Below, in pieces: positions 36,839-48,493 of a DNA stretch of 64,000 nt. Source of the DNA: Argentina anserina (taxonomy: Eukaryota; Streptophyta; Magnoliopsida; Rosales; Rosaceae); contig NC_065873.1 of NCBI RefSeq assembly GCF_933775445.1, forward strand, positions 21,514,001 to 21,578,000. The letters are read 5' to 3'. The translations under genes were made by a program, and so were the position numbers. Under the pieces are notes generated by a model, which saw only the letters and a list, made by a program, of their open reading frames with translations, was not told where the DNA came from and did no database searches. Every line of letters begins with the position of its first letter. Position 1 is the stretch's first letter.

Positions 36839-38585
36839 TTTGACATATCAAAATCCAGACTTGGCATCAAACTTTGAAAATACTTTTGCTCTTTTGAGAC
36901 TATTAATCAAAACTCTTGCTTGTGCTATTTGGTAACCATCTTTAATAGTCTTCCTGTTGACATTTCTATAAATCTATTACCATTTTTGCCTTTCCACAAA
37001 CTTGTTCGTCATGGTTTCTTACGTAGAAAGCAGGAGCATGATGAGGGTTGTTTGTTGGCCTTATTAATCCCTTCTCTAAGAGATATGCTATATCCTTTTT
37101 GAATTCCTTCTGATCTTATTCCTTATACTGAGGAATGGATTTTACATGACATATGTCATTCATGGCATATAGTTTCAATTCACACATTACTGGATCCTTT
37201 CCCCCAAGGGTATTTTTTTGTCGATGTTTTGCTTCAACATTTCTTTGATCTCACCAAGGGTATTTTTTTCTGATTCTCGAACTTGGCCTCAAAATGCTTA
37301 AGATTGTGCTCCTGAATAAACCTTACTTCTTCATTGATTTCATCTTTATCTTTCTCTGAAGATTCTTCTTTAACCAGTATTCTTCTTGCATTCTATACTA
37401 CTTGTATTATAAAATTCTTCACATTTTGGCTTATAATAATCACTACGATTTTGCTGCAACTTCTAATATTGTGTTGTAAAGCTGGAGCTAACTATGCTCT
37501 TACCATGTTGTAACCTTTATGTCCAGAAAATTTTGTTTCCTTTCTCAAAACCTATCAGGTTTAGAGGTGATTTCCATATGAAGGTTTATTGTAGGGTAAA
37601 CTCATTTCCTATTAGCATATCTGCATCTTGATTCTCTGACTGCCAGAGTTCTTTGATGATAAAATCTCCTCCTCCGATTGTGACTTTAACATCTTTTGCT
37701 ATTATATTAAAGTAGATGCGTCTTCCTTCTACAGTTTTTTCCACGACGCTTCTTTCTGGATGTTTTATCCAAAATTCTTCTAGTATAGCAAACGTTTTTG
37801 CTAAATTGAAACCTAATCATGTATCTACAAATGTATGGAGATGATACCTTTTGTATCCAGGAAATTTTAGTCTAATTTCCATGTAGTTACTGAATCTACT
37901 TGTATAGACTATCTTTGCATGACGCTCTTCTTGAGATTGTAAAACTTATTTTACCTCTATAAAAGGGTTACATATTTTTGTGCAACTTTCATCTTCTATA
38001 TGCATTTCAATGTTAGCCTTCTTAATGTCTTCCTCATTTTTAGTGAAAACCATTTCTAAAGTTTTATCCAAAGTTATTCCCTCATTTGAGGTTTTGTCAA
38101 ACTTCATTTTCTCAAGTTTGATTATTTGGATTTATGTTCGTCTAGCTTCTTTCTTTTCTTCTATCTTTTCTTCTATCTAATAGAAGTATTCTTTTTATTC
38201 TTGTTCGACTAGCTGATTTATCGAACCATTCTTTGTTTTCTTTCTTACTTCAGCTATGAAGCATCCTTTGTGAAAAGTTTTTTCTGACTTTTCACAATAT
38301 ATAGGAATCCCATCTTTCTCAAAATAGAAACAAAAGTCACAGGTAAATGAACCTGGTTTCACACCATAAGAATATACTTCTTCTACAATATCGTTTTTCT
38401 AATTTTCGATCTGGAGAAAATAAATCATTTTAGGGTTATTATCTTCTTCTTTTGACTCAGACTCAGATTCTTCTGAAAAATCATCTTATGAGTAAGCCAA
38501 GTAGATAAACATGTTGTCTTCATCTTCATAATAGACTACTTCAAACCCTTTTATGTTGGCCATCTCTATGACCTCTTCATATTCT

Positions 38586-38974
38586 TCAAATAGGGCTTTC
38601 GAAGTTCTCTTTTCTTTTTCGGGCATTTGTTAGCATAATGTCATTCGACCTTGCACAACCAACATATGTATGTTTTCTTCTTTTCAGATTCTTAAGGAGT
38701 CGATTTTTTTTCTTCTTGAAAAATCTTCTTTTGGGATTATACTTCTCTTTCTTATAATTTGAGCTTCTTTTAAAATTCAAATTCTTCGCTTTGTTTTCTC
38801 TGAAACGTTTTTTGTAAAACTTACTTTCCTTCTTTCTCCTTCGCTGTTACTCTTTACAACCCCAATTAGTTGGGACTTCGAGGAATTTGGTGCAAAAGTA
38901 ATTTGGCTAATTGGGGTTGTAAAGTTATTAGCTCGAATTTGATATCTATGCTTTGTTTTACAGCTAATTTCCAT
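38586..38974 (-). pseudogene. pararetroviral coat-protein region with zinc knuckle
   Basis: A Lys/Arg-rich stretch is followed by a C-x2-C...H-x4-C zinc knuckle at about 38660-38620. A TGA codon falls inside the knuckle, and the basic region upstream is split over two frames. In caulimovirids this part belongs to the nucleic-acid-binding end of the coat protein. Confidence 0.6.
38852..38924. repeat. perfect 18-bp inverted repeat
   Basis: CTTTACAACCCCAATTAG at 38852-38869 is the exact reverse complement of 38907-38924, with 37 bases between. It lies in the coat-protein region of the viral copy and is unusual for coding sequence. Confidence 0.9.
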
Positions 38975-40617
38975 GGCTTATGGAGTATTCTATATAGGAG
39001 ATATATCAAATCTATATTTTTCAAATCTCCTATTGTGTAGTAGTACTCTTAAAACTCATTCAAATATTCTTCAAAATAAGCCATGTTGCATGTATTAAAA
39101 GCATATTTGTTGGTTCTGGCCGTTTCTCTAGCCTTGTCTCCAAACAAACGAAATATCTCCACATAATGGTTTATAGATCGGAGTAGCAAAAGTCGTGAGA
39201 GATTTATCGTTTTTAATGCTTTCTATCCATGCTCTCCCTGTTTCAATTTCTTTCCAGGCAAGGTAGAACTTTTTTGTCTTCCAGTTAAGGTAGCTTGATA
39301 CACTATTTGCAAGTCCAGTGACCCAATATTTTCATAGATTGCAGTCTTGTACTTTTTGGTTTTTCTTTAGGGCCAAATAACCTCCATTCTAGCAGGAATG
39401 TCACCTTATCCCAAGAAACTTTATGTATCTGCTCTGAGTGGATTCGGAGATGGTGAGGAAACCAGTAGTAAGACCAGGGATATTAGAAAGTTTGGTCTTT
39501 GGTTCTACTGTTGTACTCATTAGTTTATAGTAAATTCTATATACTATAGCAAGCTCTTACATGTCTTCTTTCATGAATGTGCCATTTGTTTTAACTCTCA
39601 GTTGTAAACAGTGAGCATCATCATTTAGACTTGTTGAAAAGTTTGGAAAGCTGTTGAATTATGCAACTTGATTGCATAACAATGCTTGTGTGGTTCCCAG
39701 CAAACTTTTTTGGAAGTCAGCCAGCCTATTATCTTGTAGAACACATCGGACTGAACAATTTAATCATTCTCTTGTAAGAATTTTATGCCTACTTGGATTG
39801 CTCCAATGTACATAAACTTGTAGTTTCTTTTTCTTGTTTTGGCTACCTCCTCAGGTGTTACCAGGAGGAGATCTATTTCTCATGTGGTTGCTGGAGTGGT
39901 AAACTCTAAAATTTTAAACTAATGGCTATCCAGCAGTTCAAAATTTCATCTTTTATAGATTTGGTTGAATTCGAACTTTAGAATTGTTGAATTTCTGACA
40001 TTGCTTTCTATTTCATTATATTCAAATTCTTCAGAGTTTAGTAATTGTACTCTTTTTTTCTTTCCGAATATGCTCATCATCTGCATATCTCTTATGTCTC
40101 TGAGTTTTGAAGGAGCTAAAGATCCAAAAACCTTTGCACTCAGTGTTGGTTCGAATAAGAAAGTACCTAGTGAGGAGTTTCCTTGTGGAACTTCTAAGGG
40201 CTTGAATCCCTGAGGTTTTGTAGTCTTAATCTTATATTGGCTTTCATTTTTTAACCTTTTATGTTCTCCGGCTATTTTTAAACATGATCTAAGATTTTTC
40301 CTTGCTATAAGTTGAGTTATTCTATTTTACTACTGACCTTTGCCAATAGTTCTTCTTTTTCTGGGAGGGATCTGTTATAGTCTATTTTACTTTCTAATTT
40401 AGTCAACTGGTGGATTATATCTGGAAGTCGTTCTAAATATTCTCTTTGTCTAGAGACTTTAACTATAGCTTCTTGATGCCTTGCATCAATTTGTTGTACT
40501 AGAAAATCCAGTTTTTTCTAATATTTGTTCAATTCCTGTTCCCATCTTTGGGATTTGGTTTTAGATTTTGGATTTTGGGTTAAGATTTTGAGCACTAACC
40601 GATAGCTAGGCTCTGCC

Positions 40618-40629
40618 GCTCTGATACCA
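40618..40629 (-). promoter_or_regulatory. pararetroviral tRNA-Met primer-binding site
   Basis: The minus strand reads TGGTATCAGAGC, 12 of 12 bases complementary to the 3' end of plant initiator tRNA-Met. No LTR end adjoins it. Confidence 0.85.
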
Positions 40630-40989
40630 GCTAGTTTGCGGATCTAACCAATGCTCAAAAATTCAGTGGTTTTTGATCTTCTTCAAAAGTTTCTTGAAGT
40701 ACTGCAATTTCTTCTCTTATGTGATATATTTATTGTTGGATATCGTAGATAATATCTCAATAATCTTAAATATCTCTAGGGAGAGTATTCCTAATTTTTA
40801 TGAGTCTTTTTTTTCTCTTAATTTGGCTTTTTGTAGTTCTTTATAAAAAAGTCTAACTTCTACTAAAAGATCTAATCTGGTAGCTATGTAATTTGCTATT
40901 ATGATAAAAATTAGTTGTTTACCTTTGAGTATCGATGATAGATTTATGTACATGGGATAAGTTATATAGACAAATTCAAATTTATGGGC

Positions 40990-43900
40990 CCACTACGCTC
41001 CTTCAAAAAATAAAATAATTTAAGCATAAATAAAACTTAACTATGGGTAACAAAGTCAAATTAAAGAAATGTTATAAACTATTAACAAAGGGGTAACAAA
41101 AAAGATAACGAAAAAAACATTTCTGATGAAGAATTGAAAACACAAGAATAAACCTGATTAAAATGAAAAAACACGGAGTAACATGATATGGCCCGAATTT
41201 AACCTTAAAAAATGTAGTGATTATAGAATACTACAATTAGTAATGGAATTCTCTGGATAGAACAAGCTCGACCCAATTAATCAATCAATCAGACAATCTA
41301 TTCGGCATTTCGTACACTGACATTATTATATTGTCACGACTTGTGATTTTAAATTATAAAATAATTACTTTTTAATGCTGAAAACAAATGAGATTTGATT
41401 AGTTTCTAACTTTCTAATTGGAGCATTCTAGAATGCACCAGACCTCTAAGAGCCCAAAAGTGTTTTTACTGATGTGTCGACACGCGAGTGGCCTCCGCAG
41501 TTGGGTCCCACATATGTATGTTAAACCTTCAGACGTTAGAGGGAGGCGCAATTTCTAATTGGTTTACTTCAGTGGCAGAGGGGGAGGAGGGGAAGTGGTG
41601 GTGGAGGTGGAGGAGGGGCGGGGACAAATGGAGGGTTGGGTTGGATTGGAGGAAGGGGGAGGAGGAGACGGGGATGGAGGCGCGTGAGGTGAGGCTAGGG
41701 GGTTTGGCGGGAAGGACGGTGGCGCTGATTAGATTTTCAATCTCGTCGATGTCGGATTGGGAGGAGGGGTGGAGTGCTACATACTGTTGGCCAACGGCGG
41801 AAGAAGACGCCGTTTAAAAAACACTGCTCAGCTCTTGGAGGTCCCGTGCTCGACAGAGGAAGTCCTTTCTATCACTAAGAATTTTGCACTATTCAACTTT
41901 TAGGATAGAATATTATAACAATTCCCCTTAAGCAAACTCAATTAGATTAATGAACTGGAAATAGAACACTAATGTTCTTTAATATGTGATCTTTATTATA
42001 TATAGAGTGAGTGCGTTTGGTTTGATGTGAGTACATGAAACAAAACTCACCAATTAGAACACTAATCTCTTGTTCAAGTGGCTGCTGCGTGGCACAAATT
42101 TTGATATTATAAGTAAAGAAAAATCTTATATATATGTGTGTGTGTGGATGAGTTTAAAGGCAGTTTACGTACCAAAATCCTAATATTCAAATAAATCTAT
42201 GTCGGATCAACTGAGATGCCCACTTAGAGGAGTTAGAGCAAGCAAAATAGCAAATTGGGGAATCTTTACCAGCCCTAGGGGAAGTTGTGGCCCCGAAGTG
42301 TACGTGCGTAACGAAGGGATTAAATTTTCCTACCCTAATTAAGCACACATGCACTAGCATATAATTTTTTGGTTCCAAATCACTAGAACTCAATGTTGTC
42401 CAAGGTTCTTTATCGAAAAAATGGTGTCCAAGGTTACTTGGTCCGTTGAATTACTTGGTCCGTTGCAAAACTAAGGGTCGTAACTAACTACGAATATGCA
42501 TACCATGATTATACAATGATCGAGTGGTACTCGTCATATACATAAAGGTTCTCATGGACTTTGAAATGAGGTTAATTCTAAGCTCTGATCCGTTGCTTTG
42601 ATCGATTTATATATGTGGTGCTAGTTTAGCTTAAATATAGCGTTACATAGTCAATTTATAACATGTGAAGAATATGATTGTGAAGAGTGGACATAACAAC
42701 ATATAGGTTTATTCCCTTCTATAAAAGCTCGACCCTATTGAGCTTGAGAGCTTAGGGATCAGTCAGTCCTATAAGAGCCATGGCGTACGTATGCCCTTAT
42801 GTAAGAGGACTGACAATTAAGTGTACGTGTTCTTTCAAGTGGTAGTTCTTTCTAGCTAGCTAGGTCGACTACTTCTACTCTATTGTAACCTGATCTTTTA
42901 ACCAGGTATATGTTCATCGAACAAGAACCACAAACATCTTGTTCTCTAAACATTTGATTTCAAACTGATCGATCAAGAAAGTCGTACGGTAATATAAGAA
43001 AGAAATGGCACAACTTTGGAACATACATTACATCATATACATATCCAAATATTAAAAGTTGTAGTGAATGTATAATATTGGCTGGGGATGGGATATATTC
43101 TTCGACAATGTTAAGTTTTTCGCAGAGGAACTTAACGAATCTGTAAAAGCTTTCCAAATTCATTTTCTTTTTGTTATAACCGTCCATTATGTTCTTTATC
43201 TCCTCAAGGCATTAATCTAAGTGAACCGAAAGAAGATCGAAGAAGAAGAAGCACGACGGTGCCGATCATCAACTACCTAATTAAACCCTAAATATTATTA
43301 GCTAGTTTAGTTCCGTTGTACCTTAATGCCATTGTTTTATAACGTGCTGTTTGCGCTCTTCGATTTCTATGTCGATCTAGCTAGTTCCGATAAGACGTAC
43401 GTATAAGAAATTGCCGAATGTAGCAAGTTTGTTGTCCTTTGATCGATAAAAATTTCGTTTTCTCCCTCGCTTTCATACAAAGACTACGTATCTGCATGTG
43501 TATGCATTCCCAATTGGCACATTTATATATAATTATATATTGAGATCATGAGTACCCTCTGACTTTAACTGGACTATGAACTAACCATCAAATTAAGAAA
43601 TTATTGCATTGATCAACGATTTTGTACTGCTGTCGTTTGCACATGTTTTTCCATTCATAGGCTAAGCTACTACTATTAACCTAATAAATTACAACAACTT
43701 GATGAACATCAACACTCATATGGGTACAATTAGATGTGTTATACATGTTTCTTCTCCATGATTTGTTGACGAACTCTTTTAAAACAATGATCAAAACAAA
43801 ATCCAATACCTATCATCCACTTACTTCTCAATATATATGGTCGCTGTAAAATCTGAATTGGTTTAAAGAAACGAATATGATTCATTATATAAAGCATTGG

Positions 43901-45290
43901 CCTGCGCTAACGATGAATATTCTACAATTCTTTTATCTTTTCACGTCTTCAGTACGTGTTCTTTTAAACAATTTATTGAATAGAAAATTAAATCACGTAA
44001 AAAAAAGAGTCAACATGTTAATTATTGCATGATTAATGATTCATACTTTATTTCTTGCCGACGTAGAATGGTTCAAAGAAATAAATACAATTTTACGGTG
44101 ATTAATAACAAACAGCGGGCGAAAACATCGAATGATTTAAAAACATATTCCAATTGTATCCTTGGTGTTATTTTTTGTAGTTTTATTTCTCAAATGACTA
44201 TATGAAAATGTGCGAGATTGTTCAGCTGTATTCGAAATGTGCCAATCAAGCACATGCAATCATGGTTAGGAATTGCATGATTAAGTACAATAGTTCTAGA
44301 TAAGTTGAAGGCAGCTAGGTGACTAGTTACTTCGGTTTAACCAAGAGTCATTTTCACAAGGGTAGGTATATATGGGAGGTATCACAATTAGGCATAATAA
44401 GTAAGATTAGGACCTGCAGATCAGTTTGCACCAAGCAAAGTTAGTAATTATCTCCATGGCTGTCTCAAACTAGGTCGAGCTAGATCAACTACTTCGAACT
44501 GCCACGAGGCAACCCACCAATAATTATATATAATCGTGCTCTACTTAGGTTTTCTGCAACGAATCATCAAAGATAGTTGTTCATAATCAAAATTAGCTAG
44601 TCCAGAATTTCTGGACCTCGTTGTCACTCTAAGAAAACCTTTTGCAGAGTACTATGTGTTATCGCTGTTGAATCATGTTATTACGAACCTTTGGAGAAGT
44701 AGGTAATCAAACACTAGGGTTTCCAACATACGCTTAATTTATTAGTTCATTCTTTTTAGGTTTTGTTGGTTTAAAGGACACGTGCCCAGCTTTAGTCCAC
44801 CAGCTCAAATTCACAGCATTATTAATTTATTAGAAGTATTTAATTCTTAATCTTATAATTAAGAGTTTGCTTTAATCAGATCTAATGATCTATGACCAAA
44901 TGGGGGACCATTTTCTCCATAATTGATGATCGAGTTCGAGTTTTTTAAAGACTAGTTTTTTCTTTAATTTTGGAAGTAGACCAAAATTGTTCTACGAATT
45001 ACTTTAATATAAAACCTAATTACTTATTCACCGTGTTCAATTTAATTAGTTTAATTTCGATTTGGTTGATCGATCAACAATGTTGTCCAAGTGAGAGCGT
45101 AAAATTCTATACTCAGAGATTGTAGCAAGCTTGGAGAATTACTTCAAATCAAAGAAGAAAGGAAAAAATATAAGAAAACTTGGAGAATGGCTTGTGCGCT
45201 GACCGGGGTATATATTTGTCATATTGCAGAACTTTTCCATGGGGTCATATACATATATACACATACATATAGATACATCTCGATCTAAGC
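40990..45290. other. intergenic, upstream of NF-YB; no gene recognised
   Basis: Mostly AT-rich. A purine-biased GC island at 41566-41815 (GGAGGAGG-type repeats) has an open frame on the plus strand (41488-41817). On the minus strand it has a Pro/Ser-rich frame containing [16 protein letters not shown] that might be an exon relic. At 42719-42833 a TATAAAAG motif precedes a 22-codon frame and a 9-bp inverted repeat. None is strong enough to call. Confidence 0.45.
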
Positions 45291-45294
45291 TTCT

Positions 45295-45302
45295 ATATAA
45301 AG
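45295..45302 (+). promoter_or_regulatory. TATA box of the NF-YB gene
   Basis: TATATAAA at 45295-45302, 64 bases before the start codon. A start of transcription near 45328 gives a leader of about 38 bases. Confidence 0.7.
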
Positions 45303-45365
45303 CAGTAACTGAGAGAAGCAACGTGTCTGTGTTTAAGAGGATCGAAAAAAATAATTCTTAGGGAG

Positions 45366-45917
45366 ATGGTAGATAACAGAGGCAACAGCAGCAACAATAT
45401 TAGTTCAGACTCCAGAGAAGGGTTTAACTACAATTTCGCAGGAGATCGCCACCATCACGATGAGCTGGTTAAGGAGCAAGATCGGCTGCTTCCTATAGCA
45501 AACGTCGGTCGAATCATGAAGCAGATCCTTCCCCCCAATGCGAAAATCTCGAAAGAGGCCAAGGAAACCATGCAAGAGTGTGTGTCGGAGTTCATTAGCT
45601 TTGTGACCGGAGAAGCCTCCGACAAGTGTCACAAGGAGAAGCGAAAGACGGTGAACGGCGACGACATTTGCTGGGCCTTATCCACGCTGGGGTTCGATGA
45701 CTACTCGGAGCCGCTGAAGAGGTACTTGCATAGGTTCAGGGAATTGGAGGGGGAGAAGGCTCAGCAGAGCAAGGCCAACAGCGGCGGTGAAGATCAAAGG
45801 AACGAAGTAGTGGCAGTGTCAGCGGCAACAGCAAGTACTACTTCCAGTTCTACTCCATTAATGAAGTTCAACATGATGAATGAAAGGGGTAATAGCTCAA
45901 TTTCTCGGCGATATTGA
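45366..45917 (+). CDS. NF-YB (CBF-B/HAP3) transcription factor subunit, NF-YB5-like
   Basis: Histone-fold subunit of the CCAAT-binding NF-Y complex. It dimerises with NF-YC and recruits NF-YA or CO-like proteins in the nucleus. A single intact exon codes for 183 residues. The conserved domain spans about residues 36-126: [20 protein letters not shown], then [40 protein letters not shown] and [15 protein letters not shown]. Residue 63 is Lys (ISKEAK) where LEC1-type proteins have Asp, so it is not of the LEC1 class. The N-terminus is Asn/Ser/His-rich and the C-terminus Ser/Thr-rich, both typical variable ends. The [14 protein letters not shown] start and [10 protein letters not shown] end resemble NF-YB4/5. 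A TATA box sits 64 bases upstream and a possible AATAAA signal lies near 46162. The first ATG of the frame follows an in-frame stop-bearing leader. No defects seen. Confidence 0.95.
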   Translation: MVDNRGNSSNNISSDSREGFNYNFAGDRHHHDELVKEQDRLLPIANVGRIMKQILPPNAKISKEAKETMQECVSEFISFVTGEASDKCHKEKRKTVNGDDICWALSTLGFDDYSEPLKRYLHRFRELEGEKAQQSKANSGGEDQRNEVVAVSAATASTTSSSTPLMKFNMMNERGNSSISRRY

Positions 45918-47445
45918 CTGATATGAAGCGCGCTAGAGGTAATATACTCAATTATATTTTCAAGACCAAATTCGTATGTGTTATAACATGACCATGGATG
46001 GGTTCGGTTTTAGACTACGTTTCTTGTTTATTTTTTTACATCTTGTGTGGTTTGCTTCTTTAATTGACTGGTACTAGCTCAATAATCATGTAAAATTGTT
46101 GGACCTAATCATTTTATATCCTTACAAATTAATATGAGGAATTGGAGTCCCAAAAGAAAGAAAATAAATCATCTTTTCTTTTAGGTGGTTGTGTGAGATA
46201 TATACAAATTTAACATGATGAGCTACAAGGACATGTTTTCTGTCTGGATTTTTTGTTTATGAAATACGGTACTTAATGTACAGGCTAATTATTCATCTTG
46301 CACGCTAATTTTAACTTTCGTGTTATTAGAGTTAATCTTTCAAAGATCCTGAACTCAGAGAAGTAGAGAATGGTGATAATTATCGTTCATATATAAGGGG
46401 ACGAAACCATATGAATAACAGGATTTCTTTAGGTAATTTAGATCTTAAGATTTGCCTGGTGCGAGAAGCAATTAGGGTTCTTTGATTACGGAGTTTATAG
46501 CTACTCACCATAAAAATTATACTATCTACTTTATTTACTTTGATCTCAACCTTCATGGAGTTCAGGCTCCGTTTCCGGATGTGCTATAGCTAGACACTCT
46601 TTTTCGAGGGATTCCATTGATCAATGGATTTTTCTTTCGATTCGTTGGGTTAATAACAGATTACGGGTTCATGAAGCTATCAACAATAATAATAAGTTCC
46701 GTTATATGATTGATCGAGCTAACGCTATACTAAGTCCTGCATCTAGTTAAACCAAAAATAGGGATGGTCTCCAAATTAACTAGCTAGCTCATGTGTGCAC
46801 TGACAGTGTGCATAGAAAAAATTATATCTAATTAACTAAATGTGGATTTTCCTAGTGAGAACTGCTATTAGGGTTTGTGTTTCTTTTTAATGCATGAATA
46901 GTATGATCAGTATATGTAATATTTAGTCTACTCCATCAACAGACATTCCAATGGCGTTAATATCTATACATGTTAGACTGAGATACACATACGTAGTACG
47001 TACCTTAATTAAAATTCAATAGCCGTACGGAGCATTATACCATAGGCCGGCTAATTGTTCAACACAATTCATATCTCATGCATGAGACTAAAAGTCGTTG
47101 GTATGGTGTACATGAGATCGATCTGACAGTGGAATATTACATGAAAAAACTCATACTTTCGTTATCTTATATATTTGTGATGCAGCATTGGTGGACAATA
47201 CTGTACTGATCCTACGTAGGATCTTGATCTTAAGTTTTAATTCACCTAGAACTGCAGATTGAGTTATTTATTACATCGATCTGTTTGAATATTCCATATA
47301 TAGCTTTCTAAATTCTTGGAGCTGGTAACAATCTACAGACGCGAACTACAACCTTGAGGCTAGTTTAGTTCCTGCTAACAACAAAACCACAAATTCATGT
47401 CAAAACTTAACAAAGCCTGTCGAGCTGATTTAATTTTTATCCAGC

Positions 47446-47486
<41 letters not shown>

Positions 47487-47539
47487 TCCATAAGTAGAAG
47501 CTAGCTATCTAGTAGGATAGTTCATATTGCTTTCTCTTA

Positions 47540-47599
<60 letters not shown>

Positions 47600-48493
47600 A
47601 TGCGAGTAGGATAGTTCATATTGCTTTCTCTTCGTTTTCTAACCCCCATCAACATTATTTCATATCTGCAGTTACTGTGGGGTGTGAACAGTCTAGGAAA
47701 CTTTGTAAATTTACATTCTAAGCTTAATTATCTAGCTAGATTAATTTAACTATGAATTGCAATATGCTTTACATCCGGGACCATATATGGCTCAACCTTC
47801 CATGATTATTTTTGTTGTTAAAACTCCTACAAGTCTTGATCATGCCGACGATTTAAATAGTTTTCAAATTATTCAAATAAAGTGAGCTTAATTGGATCAT
47901 CTAGCTTCCCACAAGTGAGGATGACTAGCTAGCTCTAATATTATTTCAAGATTTGTGCGCAATTGTGCCTAGATTCTTCGCAAATGAGACAAAGGAGGAG
48001 AGACTGAATCATTATTATTTCTAAGGTTTCTTTCAGATCAAATACTTTATATATATATTTGCCATCTTGATATTTCACAAAACCATCTCATCTATTTTGA
48101 TATAACTTATATAAATTGAGACAATGAGATGATGGTGTTCTGGAAACAGAAAGATACCATATATCAGACAATCAGTTACTTAATTGATAATGTATATCTT
48201 GATCTCCATGAGTATATATATCATATATAATCTCTTTCATTTACAAGAGTAGTGTTAGTTCATATATAATGTGATATCGTGTGTATGTGTGTTTCCTGGA
48301 GAAAAGGATTCAGACTCGTTCCCCCGGTAATGGAATCTACCAAATAAGAACCCTAAATCAGACAGGGGCACGTGTGATTATGAGTTCTCCATGTGACACC
48401 TAGCAGAGTTCCCAACTTAATTACACGTGATGTTAGTTGTCTATTAGTCCAGCACCTTGTGCTTAATTCCGTAGTTTAATTTGGAGAGAAGCA
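45918..48493. other. 3' flank of NF-YB and intergenic sequence
   Basis: No gene recognised. It contains two long (TA)n arrays (about 47448-47483 and 47549-47596) with a duplicated 28-bp flank. The rest is plain AT-rich sequence. Confidence 0.6.
47448..47632. repeat. paired (TA)n microsatellites with duplicated 28-bp flank
   Basis: (TA) runs lie at about 47448-47483 and 47549-47596. The 28 bases AGTAGGATAGTTCATATTGC plus TTTCTCTT at 47511-47538 recur exactly at 47605-47632, so the array and its flank were duplicated together. Confidence 0.9.

Larger units (their letters stand above)
34865..40989 (-). mobile_element. endogenous caulimovirid (pararetrovirus) copy, degenerate
   Basis: Signs of Caulimoviridae, in genome order on the minus strand: a tRNA-Met primer site TGGTATCAGAGC at 40629-40618; a coat-protein type CCHC zinc knuckle (about 38690-38620); a reverse transcriptase whose core YIDDILVFS lies at about 36685-36659, followed by an FLG-type block; and a promoter-like TATAAAG (35240-35234) near the left end. 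The reading frames are interrupted throughout: a stop lies inside the zinc knuckle, and there are stops before and after the reverse-transcriptase core, so no complete protein can be made. The frame order and primer site fit this family better than a Ty3/gypsy element, since no LTRs bound the region. An old integrated copy, not a live virus; borders are approximate. Confidence 0.75.

Noticed and set aside
34865..40989. Ty3/gypsy retrotransposon
   Set aside because: The reverse-transcriptase core alone would allow it, but no LTR pair is present and the primer site, zinc knuckle and TATA order fit a caulimovirid.
45405..45632. 75-codon minus-strand frame
   Set aside because: Shadow of the NF-YB histone-fold coding sequence.
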